This document shows positions 31,271 to 41,290 of a stretch of 64,000 nucleotides of DNA, piece after piece (positions within the stretch are counted from its first letter, which is position 1; each line of letters opens with the position of its first letter). Source of the stretch: Cupriavidus sp. UYMMa02A (GTDB lineage Bacteria > Pseudomonadota > Gammaproteobacteria > Burkholderiales > Burkholderiaceae); NCBI GenBank assembly GCA_001725945.1, contig LRMT01000021.1:1-64000 (forward strand), given 5' to 3'. The notes below the pieces were generated by a model. It did not search any database. It had not been told where the DNA came from and saw nothing but the letters and a program-made list of their open reading frames with translations. The position numbers were made by a program, and so were the translations under genes.

Positions 31271-32173
31271 ATGGACCTCAGACAGATCCAATACTTCATC
31301 GCGCTGTTCGAAGATGCTCGGTCACGCGCGCGGCCAAGCGGCTGAATATTGTGCAGCCGGCGCTGAGCATGCAGATCGCCAAGCTGGAGGAAGAGTTCGG
31401 GCAGAAGCTGTTCGATCGCATCCCGCACGGGATGGTGCCGACCGCCGCCGGCCGCATGATGTACCGGCTGTTCCTGCCGATCACGCGGGACCTCGCCAAT
31501 GCGCGGCAACAACTGATGCAACGCGAAGAGCAGGTGGCCGGCAGCATCTCCATCGGCATGGTGGCGTCGGAAACGGAAAGCGTGCTGGTGGGGTCGCTGG
31601 CGCGGTTCAACGCGCGCTACCCGAATGTGGAGGTATCGGTCGCGGACGGATTCAGCGCCACGCTGATCGACCTGGTCTCCGCCGGCCAGCTCGACGCGGC
31701 TGTGGTGCATAAGCCCCGTGGCAAGCTCTCGCTCCATGTGCAATCCCTGCACGATGAGGAAATGGTGCTGGTCACCAGCGCCGAGCATGGCCCGGCACTG
31801 CCGTCGCTGTGGAACTCACCAAGCTGCCCGGCTGGAACTGGTGCTGCCCACCAAACGCCATGGCTTGCGCGGCGTGCTGGACGCCGCGACGCAGATCGAA
31901 GACGTCACGCTGCAGCCAAAATTCGAGATCGACATCCTCGGCACCATCGTGCAGTTCGTCGAGGCCACGCGCTTTGCCACGGTGCTGCCACGCATCGTGG
32001 TGCAGCGCGCGGTGGATGAGGGCCGGCTGCGCATGTACCCGATCCTGGCGCCGCGCATCGTGCGCCACCTGGTGTGCGTGAGCCATCCGCAGCGCCCGCT
32101 CAGCACGGCGGGCGACGCGCTGATCGCGATCGTGGCCGAGGAGATCCGGAGGGTATCCGGAACGCCAGCCTGA
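31271..32173 (+). CDS. LysR-family regulator of the hmfABCDE operon, frameshifted
   Basis: About 302 residues, divergent from hmfA. Winged helix-turn-helix MDLRQIQYFIALFED...RAAKRLNIVQPALSMQIAKLEEEFG; effector domain with SISIGMVASETES, VEVSVADGFSATLIDLV and ELVLPTKRHGLRGVLD. Frame breaks near 31310, 31805 and 31835 each fit one lost base. Its closest relative in the window is the LysR gene at 38212, with which it shares long identical stretches. Known hmf loci carry two such regulators (HmfR1 and HmfR2); which number applies here is not decidable. It probably senses furoate or furoyl-CoA. Confidence 0.82.
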
Positions 32174-32193
32174 TCCTGACGCAGTGGCCCTGG

Positions 32194-32895
32194 CTACCGC
32201 CGGCCTTCCACCGGGCTGCGCACCTCGCGCGGCGCATCGCTGCGCGTGCCGAACAGCGTGTCGCAGATCGGGAAGGTCAGGTTGAAGTTCTGCGTGGCCA
32301 TCAGCTCAGGATCGTGATGCGTGACGTGCAGGCGCCGCACGGTCCCCACGAACGGCATCCGGTCCAGCAGCGGGCTATCCGTGATGTGCGACAGCGTATG
32401 CAGGCCCTCGTACATCAGGTAGTACGCAGCCATCGTCATCAGCGCGATATAGCCCGCGTTCTTCGAGAACACCGCGCCGATCGCCAGTGCGAACGGCACT
32501 GCGGCCAGCACGAAAGCCACCGGCGCGAACGGCGGGAACAATAAGGCGCGCCAGTGCTTCTGGCCTTTGTACTCAAGCGTCACGTGCGTGAAGAAGCGAT
32601 GGTGCACGGCGCAATGCCGTTTGTAGATCATGCTGAAAAAGCGCGTCGGCCGATGCAGTACATAGCGGTGCGCGGCCCACTCGGCCCAGTTCCCGAACAG
32701 GAAGATCGGCACGATCGCGAGCCACTGTGCCAGCGTCGGTGCTTGCAGTTTCATCGCGCACCATGCAATCACGCCGCTCGTGAACAGCAGCGTGAAGGCG
32801 AGATGCAGTTCGCCGCGGTACCACGCGGGCGTGGACGCGACATACTCGTCGCGGAAGCGGTAAGAGCGTGCGCGGACTTCGTCATCGTATTTCAT
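32194..32895 (-). CDS. Fatty acid hydroxylase/sterol desaturase family membrane protein
   Basis: A 233-residue integral-membrane di-iron enzyme of the fatty acid hydroxylase superfamily. Seen: four to five hydrophobic segments and the histidine boxes HRYVLH (about residues 76-81), HCAVHHRFFTH, HTLSH and HVTHH that bind the di-iron centre. It is intact. It lies 79 bases downstream of hmfH in the same direction and is probably the last gene of the hmfFG operon. It has no assigned step in HMF or furfural oxidation; it may act on an alternative furan or a lipid. It converges with the LysR gene (20-base gap). Confidence 0.82.
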   Translation of the reverse strand: MKYDDEVRARSYRFRDEYVASTPAWYRGELHLAFTLLFTSGVIAWCAMKLQAPTLAQWLAIVPIFLFGNWAEWAAHRYVLHRPTRFFSMIYKRHCAVHHRFFTHVTLEYKGQKHWRALLFPPFAPVAFVLAAVPFALAIGAVFSKNAGYIALMTMAAYYLMYEGLHTLSHITDSPLLDRMPFVGTVRRLHVTHHDPELMATQNFNLTFPICDTLFGTRSDAPREVRSPVEGRR

Positions 32896-32974
32896 CGTTG
32901 TCTCCTCGTTCCAGGCGCTGGTGGCGCCCCATAGTGCAGCTTCGGTGTTTACCTTTGGTTTCCAGCGCCGGTGT

Positions 32975-34713
32975 TCAGCCTGGATCGGCGACTTCGCTCA
33001 ACGCCCGCCGGGTTGCGCGGCGCTCGGCCAAGATGGCGTCGGCGATCTTTTCCGCGAGCATGATGGTGGGAATGTTGGTATTGGCCGTCGGCAGCCGAGG
33101 CATCAGCGACGCGTCGACGACGCGCAACCGGCCGACATCGTGGACGCGGCCCGTTGCGTCCGTCACCGCGCTCCGGTCCGCATGCGCGCCCATCCGGCAA
33201 GTGCCGCTGGCATGCCAGACCCCGAAGACGCTCTGGCGCACGAAGCCCTCCAACGCGGAGTCATCCGCGAGCAGGCTGGTCAGGTTTGCCCCGCCCGTGA
33301 CAAAGCGCGCGATCAGGCTTCTGCGTAGCGGCCCCGAGACATCGAGCAGCGCCCCCAGCAACGCGGTGAGCAGCGCATTGCCGGGGCTCACGCGGCTCAT
33401 TGCCTTGACGCGTGTCGAAAAGATGGCGGGGAAGAAATCATCCGGATGCTGATGCAAGGCCGACGCACCGACGATGCGCACCAGCCTGCGCACACCAGCC
33501 ACCATGCGTTGCAGATCCCGTTCGTCATCGAGCAGGTTGAGCTCCACCAGTGGCGGCACCTCCGGCTGGGCGCCCGCAAGGCTCACCTGCCCGCGCGAGA
33601 ATGGCCGGTTGCACCACAGGAAGAAGAGGCCGAGCCGATTACCGAGCGCATGCCAGCCCGCCCGTGTCGAGCTGGACAAATACATGTCCGACGCTTCGCC
33701 GCCCGGCACTTCGGATGAGAAGCGCGCCGCCGTCATGCTGGAGCGCCGGCGCACGAGCGGCATGCGGTACTCGGGCGCGAGGAACTGGCAGAAGGTCAGC
33801 GCAGGATGATCCTGGAGATTGCGGCCAACACCGGGCCGGTCGGCCACCACCTCGATGCCGAGCGCTTGCAGCGCGGCCGCGTTGCCAATCCCTGCTCGCA
33901 TCAGGATGGCTGGAGACTGCAGTGCGCCCGCTGACACGATGACCTCTCCGGCGTCCAGCGCCAGCCGCGCCCCGTCGGCACGAACGGCGATCACCCCGCG
34001 CGCTTCGCGTCCGGATACGACCAGCTCCTTCACCGTTGTCTCGGCAAAGATCCGCAGATTGGTCCGCTTGCGCGTGTTCGCATCGAGATAGGCGATGGCG
34101 GTCGATACCCGCTTGCCATCGAAGTTCGAGAAGGCGGCGGGAAACCAGCCATCGCCGAACTCCGCGTTCTGGTCGTCCAGCGCGGACAAGCCGCTGCGGC
34201 CCATCGCGTGCGCAAACTCCGTGCAGAACGGCGGCCAAGCCTGCGGCAGGATGCGGCGGATCGGCACCGGTCCGTCGCTGCCGTGCAGCTGGCTGTTGCC
34301 GTAATCCACATCGCGTTCGAGCTTGCGAAAGTAGGGCAAGACATCCTGCCACGACCAGCCGGGCGCGCCCGACGCCGCCCACTCGTCGTAGTCGCGCGGC
34401 AGCCCGCGGTTGGCGGCCTGCACATTGATGCTGGAGCCGCCGCCCATGACGCGCCCTTGCTCGTAGAGTCTGGCGCGCGCCCCTGCCACGCGCGCGCCTG
34501 CAGCGATGGCCAGAGGTACCGGTCGCCGAAGAACAGGGGCATCGGATAGCTGTCGAGAATCTCCGCCGGCACCGCGCCGGGCGGCGTATCGACGCCCCCC
34601 TCGATCAGCGCGACGCGTATGCCCGGGTCCCTAGAAAGGCGATTGGCCAGCACGCAGCCGGCGGACCCGCCGCCAACGATCACATAGTCAAAGCGGTCCC
34701 TCGGCGTAACCAT
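32975..34713 (-). CDS. hmfH: HMF/furfural oxidoreductase (HmfH), GMC family, frameshifted
   Basis: About 579 residues. FAD-dependent GMC oxidase; in C. basilensis HmfH oxidises HMF and its aldehyde and acid derivatives stepwise towards furan-2,5-dicarboxylate. Seen: FAD dinucleotide motif [19 protein letters not shown] at the N-terminus, GMC signature [13 protein letters not shown], second signature [15 protein letters not shown], catalytic [11 protein letters not shown] and the closing [28 protein letters not shown]. The break near 34480, just before the GMC signature, fits one lost base. ATG 34713 follows AAGGGGAG. No signal peptide. Confidence 0.87.
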
Positions 34714-34747
34714 GTGTTCTCCCCTTGTCATGTGCGTGGTTGCTGCG

Positions 34748-35709
34748 TCATTGCAAGGGGATGGCCGCGTCATGCACGACCTGCTTCCACTTCGCCAGTT
34801 CCTTGCCGATGAACGCCGAGAAGTCCGCCGCGCTGCCGCCGGCCGGCCTGACGCCCTGCTCGTGGAAGATGTTGCGCACATCCGCCGTGCGCAGCGCGTC
34901 GTTGATCTGCGCGTTCAGCTTGCGCACGATCTCCGGGGGCGTGCCGGCCGGCGCGACAATGCCGTGCCACGAGGACGCGTCATAGCCGGGCAGGCCGCTC
35001 TCCGCCATGGTGGGCACCGTGGCAAGCGACGCGAAGCGGCTCCGGTCCGCCACGGCGAGTGCGCGTACCCTGCCGGACTTCACGAACGGCAGCACATGGG
35101 GCAGGGCGTCGAAGGCCACTTCGACCTGCCCGCCGGCCAGGTCGGTCAACATGGGCGTGCTGCCCTTGTAAGGCACCTGGGCAAGCGAGACGCCCGCACT
35201 GCGCTCGAACAGCGCCATGGCAAGGTGATTGGATGAGCCGCTGCCTGACGAGCCGTAGTTGATCTTGCCCGGCGTGGCTTTCGCGGATCTGACAAGATCG
35301 TCCACGGACCGGATCGGCGATCCACTTGTCACCACCAGCGTCATCGGCGATTGCCCCGCCAGGATGACGGGCGTGAAGTCCTTGAGGGTGTCGTAAGGCA
35401 GCGACTTATAGAGCCAGGGATTGGCACCGAAGGGGAACTGCACCACCAGCAGCGTGTAGCCATCGGGCGCGGCCTTGGCCACGAACGAGGTGCCGATAAT
35501 GGTGCCCGCGCCAGGCTTGTTGTCCACCACCACTGGCTGGCCCCAGGCTGCAGTGAGCCTGCTGCCGACGATGCGGGCCAGCGTGTCGTTGAAACCGCCG
35601 GGCGGGTACGGCACCACGATGCGGATCGGCTTGGTGGGATAGCCGTCCGCGTGGGCAAGTCCCGTTGCCAACAGCAAAGCGAGCCCGGCATGGGCGAGCC
35701 ACGTTTCAT
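34748..35709 (-). CDS. Bug/TctC-family periplasmic receptor of the hmf cluster, frameshifted
   Basis: About 320 residues. Extracytoplasmic receptor, TctC/Bug family, probably for a furan acid. Seen: short signal peptide ([17 protein letters not shown]), [63 protein letters not shown] and [19 protein letters not shown]. The ATG at 35709 has AGGAG upstream, but the frame must lose one base within the first few codons (near 35700) to enter the signal peptide. Because of this and a loss in hmfG, a single open frame appears to fuse the two genes; this fusion is not real. Confidence 0.84.
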
Positions 35710-35726
35710 GTCTGTCTCCTGCTGGT

Positions 35727-36370
35727 TCAGTATTCAAGGCGCGGCCGGGATCGACGCCCCGGTCCGCTGCGCTGGCGTTCAGCGGCGAATCGTGAGCGAG
35801 CCCCGACCAGCGGCTGGCCAGCGTGTCGTGCTCGATCTGGAACAGGTCCAGGATGCGGCCCACGGTGTGATTGACCACGTCCTCGATGCTGGTCGGATGG
35901 GCGTAGAAGGCGGGCACGGGCGGCATCACGATCGCGCCCATCTCGGTGGCGTGAAGCATGTTGCGCAGGTGCGCGAGGTTCAGCGGGGTTTCGCGCGCCA
36001 CCAGCACCAGACGCCGCCGCTCCTTGAGCACCACGTCCGCGGCACGCGTCAGCAGGTTGTCGGAGAACCCGTTGGCCACCGACGCTAGTGTCTTCATCGA
36101 GCACGGCGCGACCACCATGCCCTCGGTCACGAAAGAGCCGCTGGCCACCGCCGCGCCGATATCGCGCACGTTATGCACTACGTCGGCAAGCGCCTCGAGT
36201 TCGCTGCGCTTGATGCCGAGTTCCTGGGTCGCGGTGAGCATGCCCGAAGCCGACACGATCAGATGCGACTCGACGTTGTCCAGCCTGCGTATCGCCTTGA
36301 GCAGGTTGACGCCGATGGCGGCGCCGCTGGCGCCGGAGATGCCGACGATGATGCGTTTCTGGTTGGCCAT
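35727..36370 (-). CDS. hmfG: UbiX-like flavin prenyltransferase (HmfG), frameshifted at C-terminus
   Basis: About 214 residues. UbiX-family enzyme making prenylated FMN for the UbiD-type partner HmfF; in the HMF literature HmfG is called FDCA decarboxylase subunit 2. Seen: FMN-site KRIIVGISGASGAAIGVNLL, VVAPCSMKTLASVANGFSDNLLTRAADVVLKERR, LVLVARETPLNLAHLRNM and MPPVPAFYAHP. The proper stop is most likely TGA at 35727-35729, reached after one lost base between about 35740 and 35830. Start ATG 36370 lies four bases after the hmfF stop, with GGAG within the hmfF end. Confidence 0.86.
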
Positions 36371-36374
36371 GACA

Positions 36375-37868
36375 TCAAGCTCCATCGCCCAGATACGCTT
36401 TCCAGCGCGATGGGTCGGCGGACACAAGCGCCTGTAAATCGATGGTTGACTCGCCGGGAATCCGCACGCGCGTGAACACATGCGCCGCGTACTTGACCGG
36501 GCGGGTCGCGTCCAGCCCCATCTTGGCGCAGATGCCTTGCAGGTGCGGCTCGGGATTGTCGATGCCGGCGAGGCTGGCCGCGACGGTGGTGGAGGGATCG
36601 AGCAGCGAGCCCTGCGCCCCCGCGATCACCACCAGGTCCTGGTCCGCCTGGAAGCGCGTCGCGACGGCCCATTCGACCTCGGCGGGGTCGTGGACGTCGA
36701 CATCGGTATCCACCACGATCACCTGCTTGATGTCGTAATGCGCGCCAAACGCCGAGAGAATGACGTTCTTCGCCTCGCCCTCGCGCTTCTTGTCGAACTT
36801 CACATACAAGTGGTACCGGCATACGCCGCCTACCGACAGATGCACATCCTGCACCCCGGGATGGCTGCGCTGCAGATGCGCCAGCAAGGTCGCCTCGCGC
36901 GGAATTGCTCCAAGCAGCAGGTGCTCCATCTCCGCCGGCACGATGGTGTGATAGATCGGGCGATGACGATGCGTGACGGCGTCGACCTGGATGACCTCGC
37001 GCGGCTCGGCGCTGCTGTAGTACTTGGGAAACTCGCCAAAGGGCCCTTCCATCTCGCGCTCGCCGGGCAGAAGCCGGCCCTCGATCACGATCTCGGCATT
37101 GGCCGGCACGCGCACATCGCTGGTGCGGCACTTGACCACGGGAAGCGGCGCCCCATGCAGCGCGCCGGCGATTTCCAGTTCGTCATGGTCGATCGGTGCG
37201 ATGGCCTGCGAAGCCAGCATGGTGAGAGGATCGACACCGATGACGATGGCGATCGGCAGCGCCTCGCCGCATGCTTCGGCCGCACGGTAGAACGCATCGA
37301 GATGGCGTGGCAGCATCAGGATCGCCATGCGGTCCGGCGCATGCACCTGGATGCGGTGGATGGAGACGTTCTGCACGCCTGTGCGCGGGTTTCGCGCGAT
37401 GGCCAGGCCGGCCGTGATATAGGGACCGTTGTCGTGCTCGCTGTGGGTCGGGATGGGCAACAGTTCGTGCAGGTTCACCTTGTCCAGGTGGATGACCTGC
37501 TGGCACGCTGCCTCGCTCTGGGCGATCTCGCGCACCGGCAGGGGCTGCGCAGCCGCACTGCGGAAGCGCTCCAGCAAGCCGTCTTCGGGCACCCTCATCG
37601 CCTCGGCGATCCACGAGCGGCGAGACATGAATCCGCTCACCACCGGAATCGCATGGCCGCCGGGCTGGTTGAATAAGGCCGCGCGCTCGCCATCCAGCCG
37701 CTTGGCGACCGCGGCAAGGGTGTGCTCAAGCGCAACCGGCTCGTCTATTGCCGCCAGCCTCCCGGTGTCGCCAAGGCGGCGCAGCCAGCTGCGCAGGGTC
37801 AGCGCCTCCTCCGGCATGGCCATGGGTTCCGGCGCGCGGTTCATCGATTCGGCTGTCTGCCTGAACAT
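36375..37868 (-). CDS. hmfF: Furan-2,5-dicarboxylate decarboxylase (HmfF), UbiD family
   Basis: A 497-residue UbiD-family, prenyl-FMN-dependent decarboxylase, converting furan-2,5-dicarboxylate to 2-furoate. Seen: SIHRIQVHAPDRMAI (prenyl-FMN/Mn region with conserved Arg), the metal- and flavin-site EGPFGEFPKYYS (conserved Glu residues), HTIVPAEMEHLLLGAIPREA and a C-terminal VVDTDVDVHDPAEVEWAVATRF segment. It is intact. It begins the leftward hmfF-hmfG-receptor-hmfH-hydroxylase operon. ATG 37868 follows AGGAG; an out-of-frame ATG lies five bases upstream. Specificity is inferred from the complete hmf context. Confidence 0.88.
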   Translation of the reverse strand: MFRQTAESMNRAPEPMAMPEEALTLRSWLRRLGDTGRLAAIDEPVALEHTLAAVAKRLDGERAALFNQPGGHAIPVVSGFMSRRSWIAEAMRVPEDGLLERFRSAAAQPLPVREIAQSEAACQQVIHLDKVNLHELLPIPTHSEHDNGPYITAGLAIARNPRTGVQNVSIHRIQVHAPDRMAILMLPRHLDAFYRAAEACGEALPIAIVIGVDPLTMLASQAIAPIDHDELEIAGALHGAPLPVVKCRTSDVRVPANAEIVIEGRLLPGEREMEGPFGEFPKYYSSAEPREVIQVDAVTHRHRPIYHTIVPAEMEHLLLGAIPREATLLAHLQRSHPGVQDVHLSVGGVCRYHLYVKFDKKREGEAKNVILSAFGAHYDIKQVIVVDTDVDVHDPAEVEWAVATRFQADQDLVVIAGAQGSLLDPSTTVAASLAGIDNPEPHLQGICAKMGLDATRPVKYAAHVFTRVRIPGESTIDLQALVSADPSRWKAYLGDGA

Positions 37869-37961
37869 TGCATTGCTCCTGAGTCGTCGGCATGCGGCCC
37901 AGGTCCTGACTGGCCCACCGCATGCAAGGTGAGGCAAGCCTAGTCAGGAAGCTTCATCAGG

Positions 37962-37981
37962 TCTAATACTGTTTATTGATC
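37962..37981 (+). promoter_or_regulatory. Putative LysR operator upstream of hmfF
   Basis: TCTAATACTGTTTATTGATC matches the element at 31064-31083 in 18 of 20 bases and in the same orientation relative to the divergent LysR gene. It lies about 94 bases upstream of the hmfF start and 230 bases upstream of the LysR start. A separate palindrome ATCATT-TTT-AATGAT (38173-38187) lies just before the LysR gene. Confidence 0.6.
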
Positions 37982-38211
37982 CGAAATATCATAGTTGCTG
38001 ATATACGTGTTTGACCCGATGACAGCCGACAGGCGCTGAACGCTAATTGAGACCTTGGAAGCGATCTTCGCTTTATCGGCTGTGCCTGGTGGATTTTGCA
38101 ATTCAGGCCGATTGCCGGCGCTGGCACCCGGTGCCTTGGAGATCACTGGCTTATATGTACTGATTTCCAGATATCATTTTTAATGATGAGATAATGAGGC
38201 AACTCGGGCAT

Positions 38212-39152
38212 ATGGATTTAAAGCAGATCCAGTATTTCATCGCGCTCTTCGAGGACGGATCAGTCACTCGGGCCGCCAAGCGGCTGCATATCGTGCAGCC
38301 CGCGCTGAGCATGCAGATCGCCAGGCTGGAAGAAGAGCTGAATCAAAAACTGTTCGAGCGCGGCGCGCATGGCATGTCGCCGACCGCCGCGGGCCGCCAG
38401 ATGTATCGGCTGTTCCTGCCCATCATGCGCGACATTACGCATGCGCGCGAACAACTGGTGCAACGGGACGAGGTCGTCTCCGGAAACATCTCGATCGGCC
38501 TGATCGCCTCCATCGCCGAGGGCGCGCTCGCCGAAGCACTGACCCGCTTTCGTATGCGCTATCCCCAGGTCGAGGTGACCGTGGCCGACGGCTACAGCAC
38601 CACGCTGATCGACTGGGTAGCGGGCGGCCAACTGGACGTGGCCATCATCAACAAACCGCGCGCCCAGTTGTCACTCGACTCCGGGCCGCTGCTCGACGAA
38701 GAAATGGTGCTGGCAACGAGCGCGGCCCACGGCCCGGACCTGCCGGGCTCGGTCCAGCTAGCCAGCCTCCCCGCAGTGAACTGGTGCTGCCCACCAAACG
38801 CCACGGCCTGCGCGGCGTGCTCGACAGCGCGGCGCACCAGTTGGACATGATGCTCACGCCCAAGTACGAGATCGACGCGCTCGGCACCATCGTCAAGCTT
38901 GTTGCGTCAACCAGCATGGCCACGATCCTGCCGCGCATCGCGGTGCAGCGCGCGGTGGACCGGGGCACGTTGCGCGTGCACGCCATCCTGGCGCCACGGC
39001 TGATCCGGCACATCGTGCGCATCAGCCATCCCCGCCGCCCCTTGAGCACAGCGGCCGAGGCGTTGGTCAGCATCATTGCCAGCGAGATCCAGCGTACGTC
39101 GGACGCGGCAACGCCCGGCAGCCAAGACTTGAACAAGGAGAAGATGGAATGA
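38212..39152 (+). CDS. LysR-family regulator of the hmfFG operon, frameshifted
   Basis: About 314 residues, divergent from hmfF. Helix-turn-helix MDLKQIQYFIALFEDGSVTRAAKRLHIVQPALSMQIARLEEEL, then effector domain NISIGLIASIAEGALAEALTRF, VTVADGYSTTLIDWV and LVLPTKRHGLRGVLDSA. One frame break near 38775 fits one lost base. It is a paralogue of the regulator at 31271 (HmfR-type pair). Its stop overlaps the ATG of the aldehyde dehydrogenase (ATGA), so regulator and dehydrogenase are co-expressed. An alternative start lies 18 bases upstream. Confidence 0.83.
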
Positions 39153-40614
39153 ACGCGCAACACTGGATTGGCGGCGCATGGACCGGCGAGCCTTCCGCCG
39201 ATAGCGTCAACCCCGCCGACGGGACCCTGATCGGGCAGTTCGCGGACGGCGGCATCTGGCAGGCCGAAGCCGCCATCGCTGCCGCGCGCCATGTTTTCGA
39301 GCGCACCACCTGGGGCCGGGATGCCCGCCTGCGCCAGGACGTTCTGCTAGCCTGGACTGGTGCGCTCGAGGCAGAGCGAGAGCGCCTGGCCAGCCTGCTC
39401 ACCGCGGAAAACGGCAAGCCGGTCGCACAAGCCCGGGGCGAGGTCGGCGCCGCTATTTCAGAGGTCCGCTATTACGCCGGGCTGGCGCGGCACATCCCGG
39501 GTCACGTGCTGGAGCCCGAGCCAGGCACGATTTCGACCATCCTGCGCGAGCCGGCCGCGTCGCCGCCATCATCGTCCCCTGGAACGCGCCGGCGGTGCTG
39601 CTCGTGCGCTCCCTCGCGCCAGCGCTGGCCGCGGGCTGCACGGCAGTGGTCAAGTCGGCAGCGCAAACCACGCTGTTCACAGCCGCCATGCTGCGCTTGT
39701 TCGAGCGCACAGCCCTGCGGCGGCGCCGTCAATCTGGTCTGCGAAACGGGCTATGCGGCAGCGGACCACCTGGTGCGCTCGCACGACGTGGACGTAGTGA
39801 GCTTCACAGGATCGACCGCAACCGGCAAGAAGATCATGATCGCCGCTGCGGACAGCGTGAAAAAACTCTCGCTGGAACTCGGCGGGAAATCGTGCTGCCT
39901 GGTGTTCGACGACGTCGACGCGCAAGCGGTTGCGAAACGGCTCGCGCTTGCCGCCACCGTCATCTCGGGCCAGCAATGCACCGCCGCGCGGCGGGTACTG
40001 GTGCACGAAGCCATCGCGCCACAGATGCGCCGGCACCTGACCGAGGCCCTTGCCGCGCTGCGCCTCGGGCCCGGCATCGAGCCCAACACGCAAATCGGCC
40101 CGCTGATCGACCAGGCGACGCGTGCGCGATGGTGAGCGCGCAAGTCGAGCGCGCCTGCGACGAGGCGGACACGGTCCTGCTGCGCGGCACGATGCCGGGC
40201 GGCGCGCTCGCGCGCGGCGCCTTCCTCAGCCCCACACTGGTGGAACACAGCGACCCCAATGCCTTCTTCTGCCAGGAGGAGATCTTCGGGCCATTCGTCA
40301 CGTTTGAGACCTTCGTGACCGAAGGCGAGGCGCTGGCCAAGGCCAACAACACCGTCTTCGGCCTGTCCGCCAGCGTCTGGACGCAGCACGGCGAGCGCGC
40401 CATGCGCCTCGCGCGGGCGCTGCGCAACGGCACGGTCTGGGTCAACGACCACAACCGCCTGTTCGCCGAAGCGGAGACGGGCGGCTATCGGCAGAGCGGC
40501 CTTGGACGGCTCCACGGTTATGACGCCCTCGCGGACTTCACCGAGTTGAAGCACATCTGCATCCAGGCGGGCCTGCCGAGAGGGATGTCGCAGGCTGCAG
40601 GTTCAGTGGTGTAG
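39149..40614 (+). CDS. Aldehyde dehydrogenase of the hmf cluster, frameshifted
   Basis: About 490 residues, NAD(P)-dependent aldehyde dehydrogenase superfamily. It probably oxidises furfural or HMF and its aldehyde intermediates to the acids, as the cluster would require. Seen: MNAQHWIGGAWTG, AENGKPVAQARGEV, VVSFTGSTATGKKIM, KKLSLELGGKSCCLVF (catalytic Glu), ISGQQCTAARRVLV (catalytic Cys), FCQEEIFGPFVTF and GGYRQSGLGRLHG. Frame changes near 39545, 39710 (two) and 40125 all fit lost bases. It is translationally coupled to the LysR gene. A related dehydrogenase is known next to hmf genes. Confidence 0.84.
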
Positions 40615-40778
40615 CAGCGCGCGCCCCGCCTCGGTCGGGTTCGGAGTGGCTTGGTTTTTGCCTTGGAAGTGGCGAAGAAGAAGCAGTCAACGTGGGCAGA
40701 GATACCACGGTATATTGACTGCGAGTGAGCCCGCGCCTGCCGCACGTTGCGGTGTACCCGTATATCGAGGAGACTTCC

Positions 40779-41131
40779 ATGTCGCTGCGCCGCCATATGT
40801 GCCAACTCGCATTGCTCGCCGTCTGGCGCCGCTGTTTAGCGGCCATGCCCAGACACAGCGGCCGTCTACGCCAGACCCCGCGATCAATGACGCCATCTCC
40901 GATGCCGTACGTGAAGGGTCGCATCGGTTCCAACCTACGCCTGCCCAACCTCTTTCGCGCGACGAGCAATGCGACCGGCTTGCCGAACAGATCGGCCAGA
41001 CGCCGCGCCGCAGTTACCGACCTTCGAACGCGCCGGTCGAGAACAGCCAGGGCACCGATGTGGCCACGGTCCAGCGCGACCGGACCCGCAGGCAGTTGCA
41101 ACGGGTGTATCAAGAGAAGTGTACGCAGTAG
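40779..41131 (+). CDS. Small exported protein of unknown function, frameshifted
   Basis: About 117 residues. A signal peptide is assembled across a frame break near 40830: MSLRRHMCQLALLAV, then LAPLFSGHAQ, cleavage near residue 25. The mature part is Arg/Gln-rich with two cysteines (QCDRLAEQIG and YQEKC). ATG 40779 follows GAGGAG. I do not recognise a family. It stands alone between the hmf cluster and an AraC-type regulator. Confidence 0.55.
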
Positions 41132-41290
41132 GCCTGCTCTGCCCGCCGCGCGGTACCAGGCATTCCGAAGGCAGGCGAGGACCGGACTTGGGAAAACGCC
41201 AGTAAAAGGAAATGACAGGCGGTGGGACTGGTCTTCTGAAACTCAACGAATATCAAGGCAGCGGACCGCGCACTGACTGAGTCTCGCACG

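Noticed and set aside
34748..36481. A single open frame joining the UbiX-like protein to the Bug receptor
   Set aside because: The stop of hmfG and the ATG, ribosome site and signal peptide of the receptor are all visible in the other frames. Two one-base losses create the apparent fusion.
22214..40614. The hmf region as a genomic island inserted at ssrA
   Set aside because: No integrase, transposase or duplicated end of ssrA was found. The position next to tmRNA alone is not enough.
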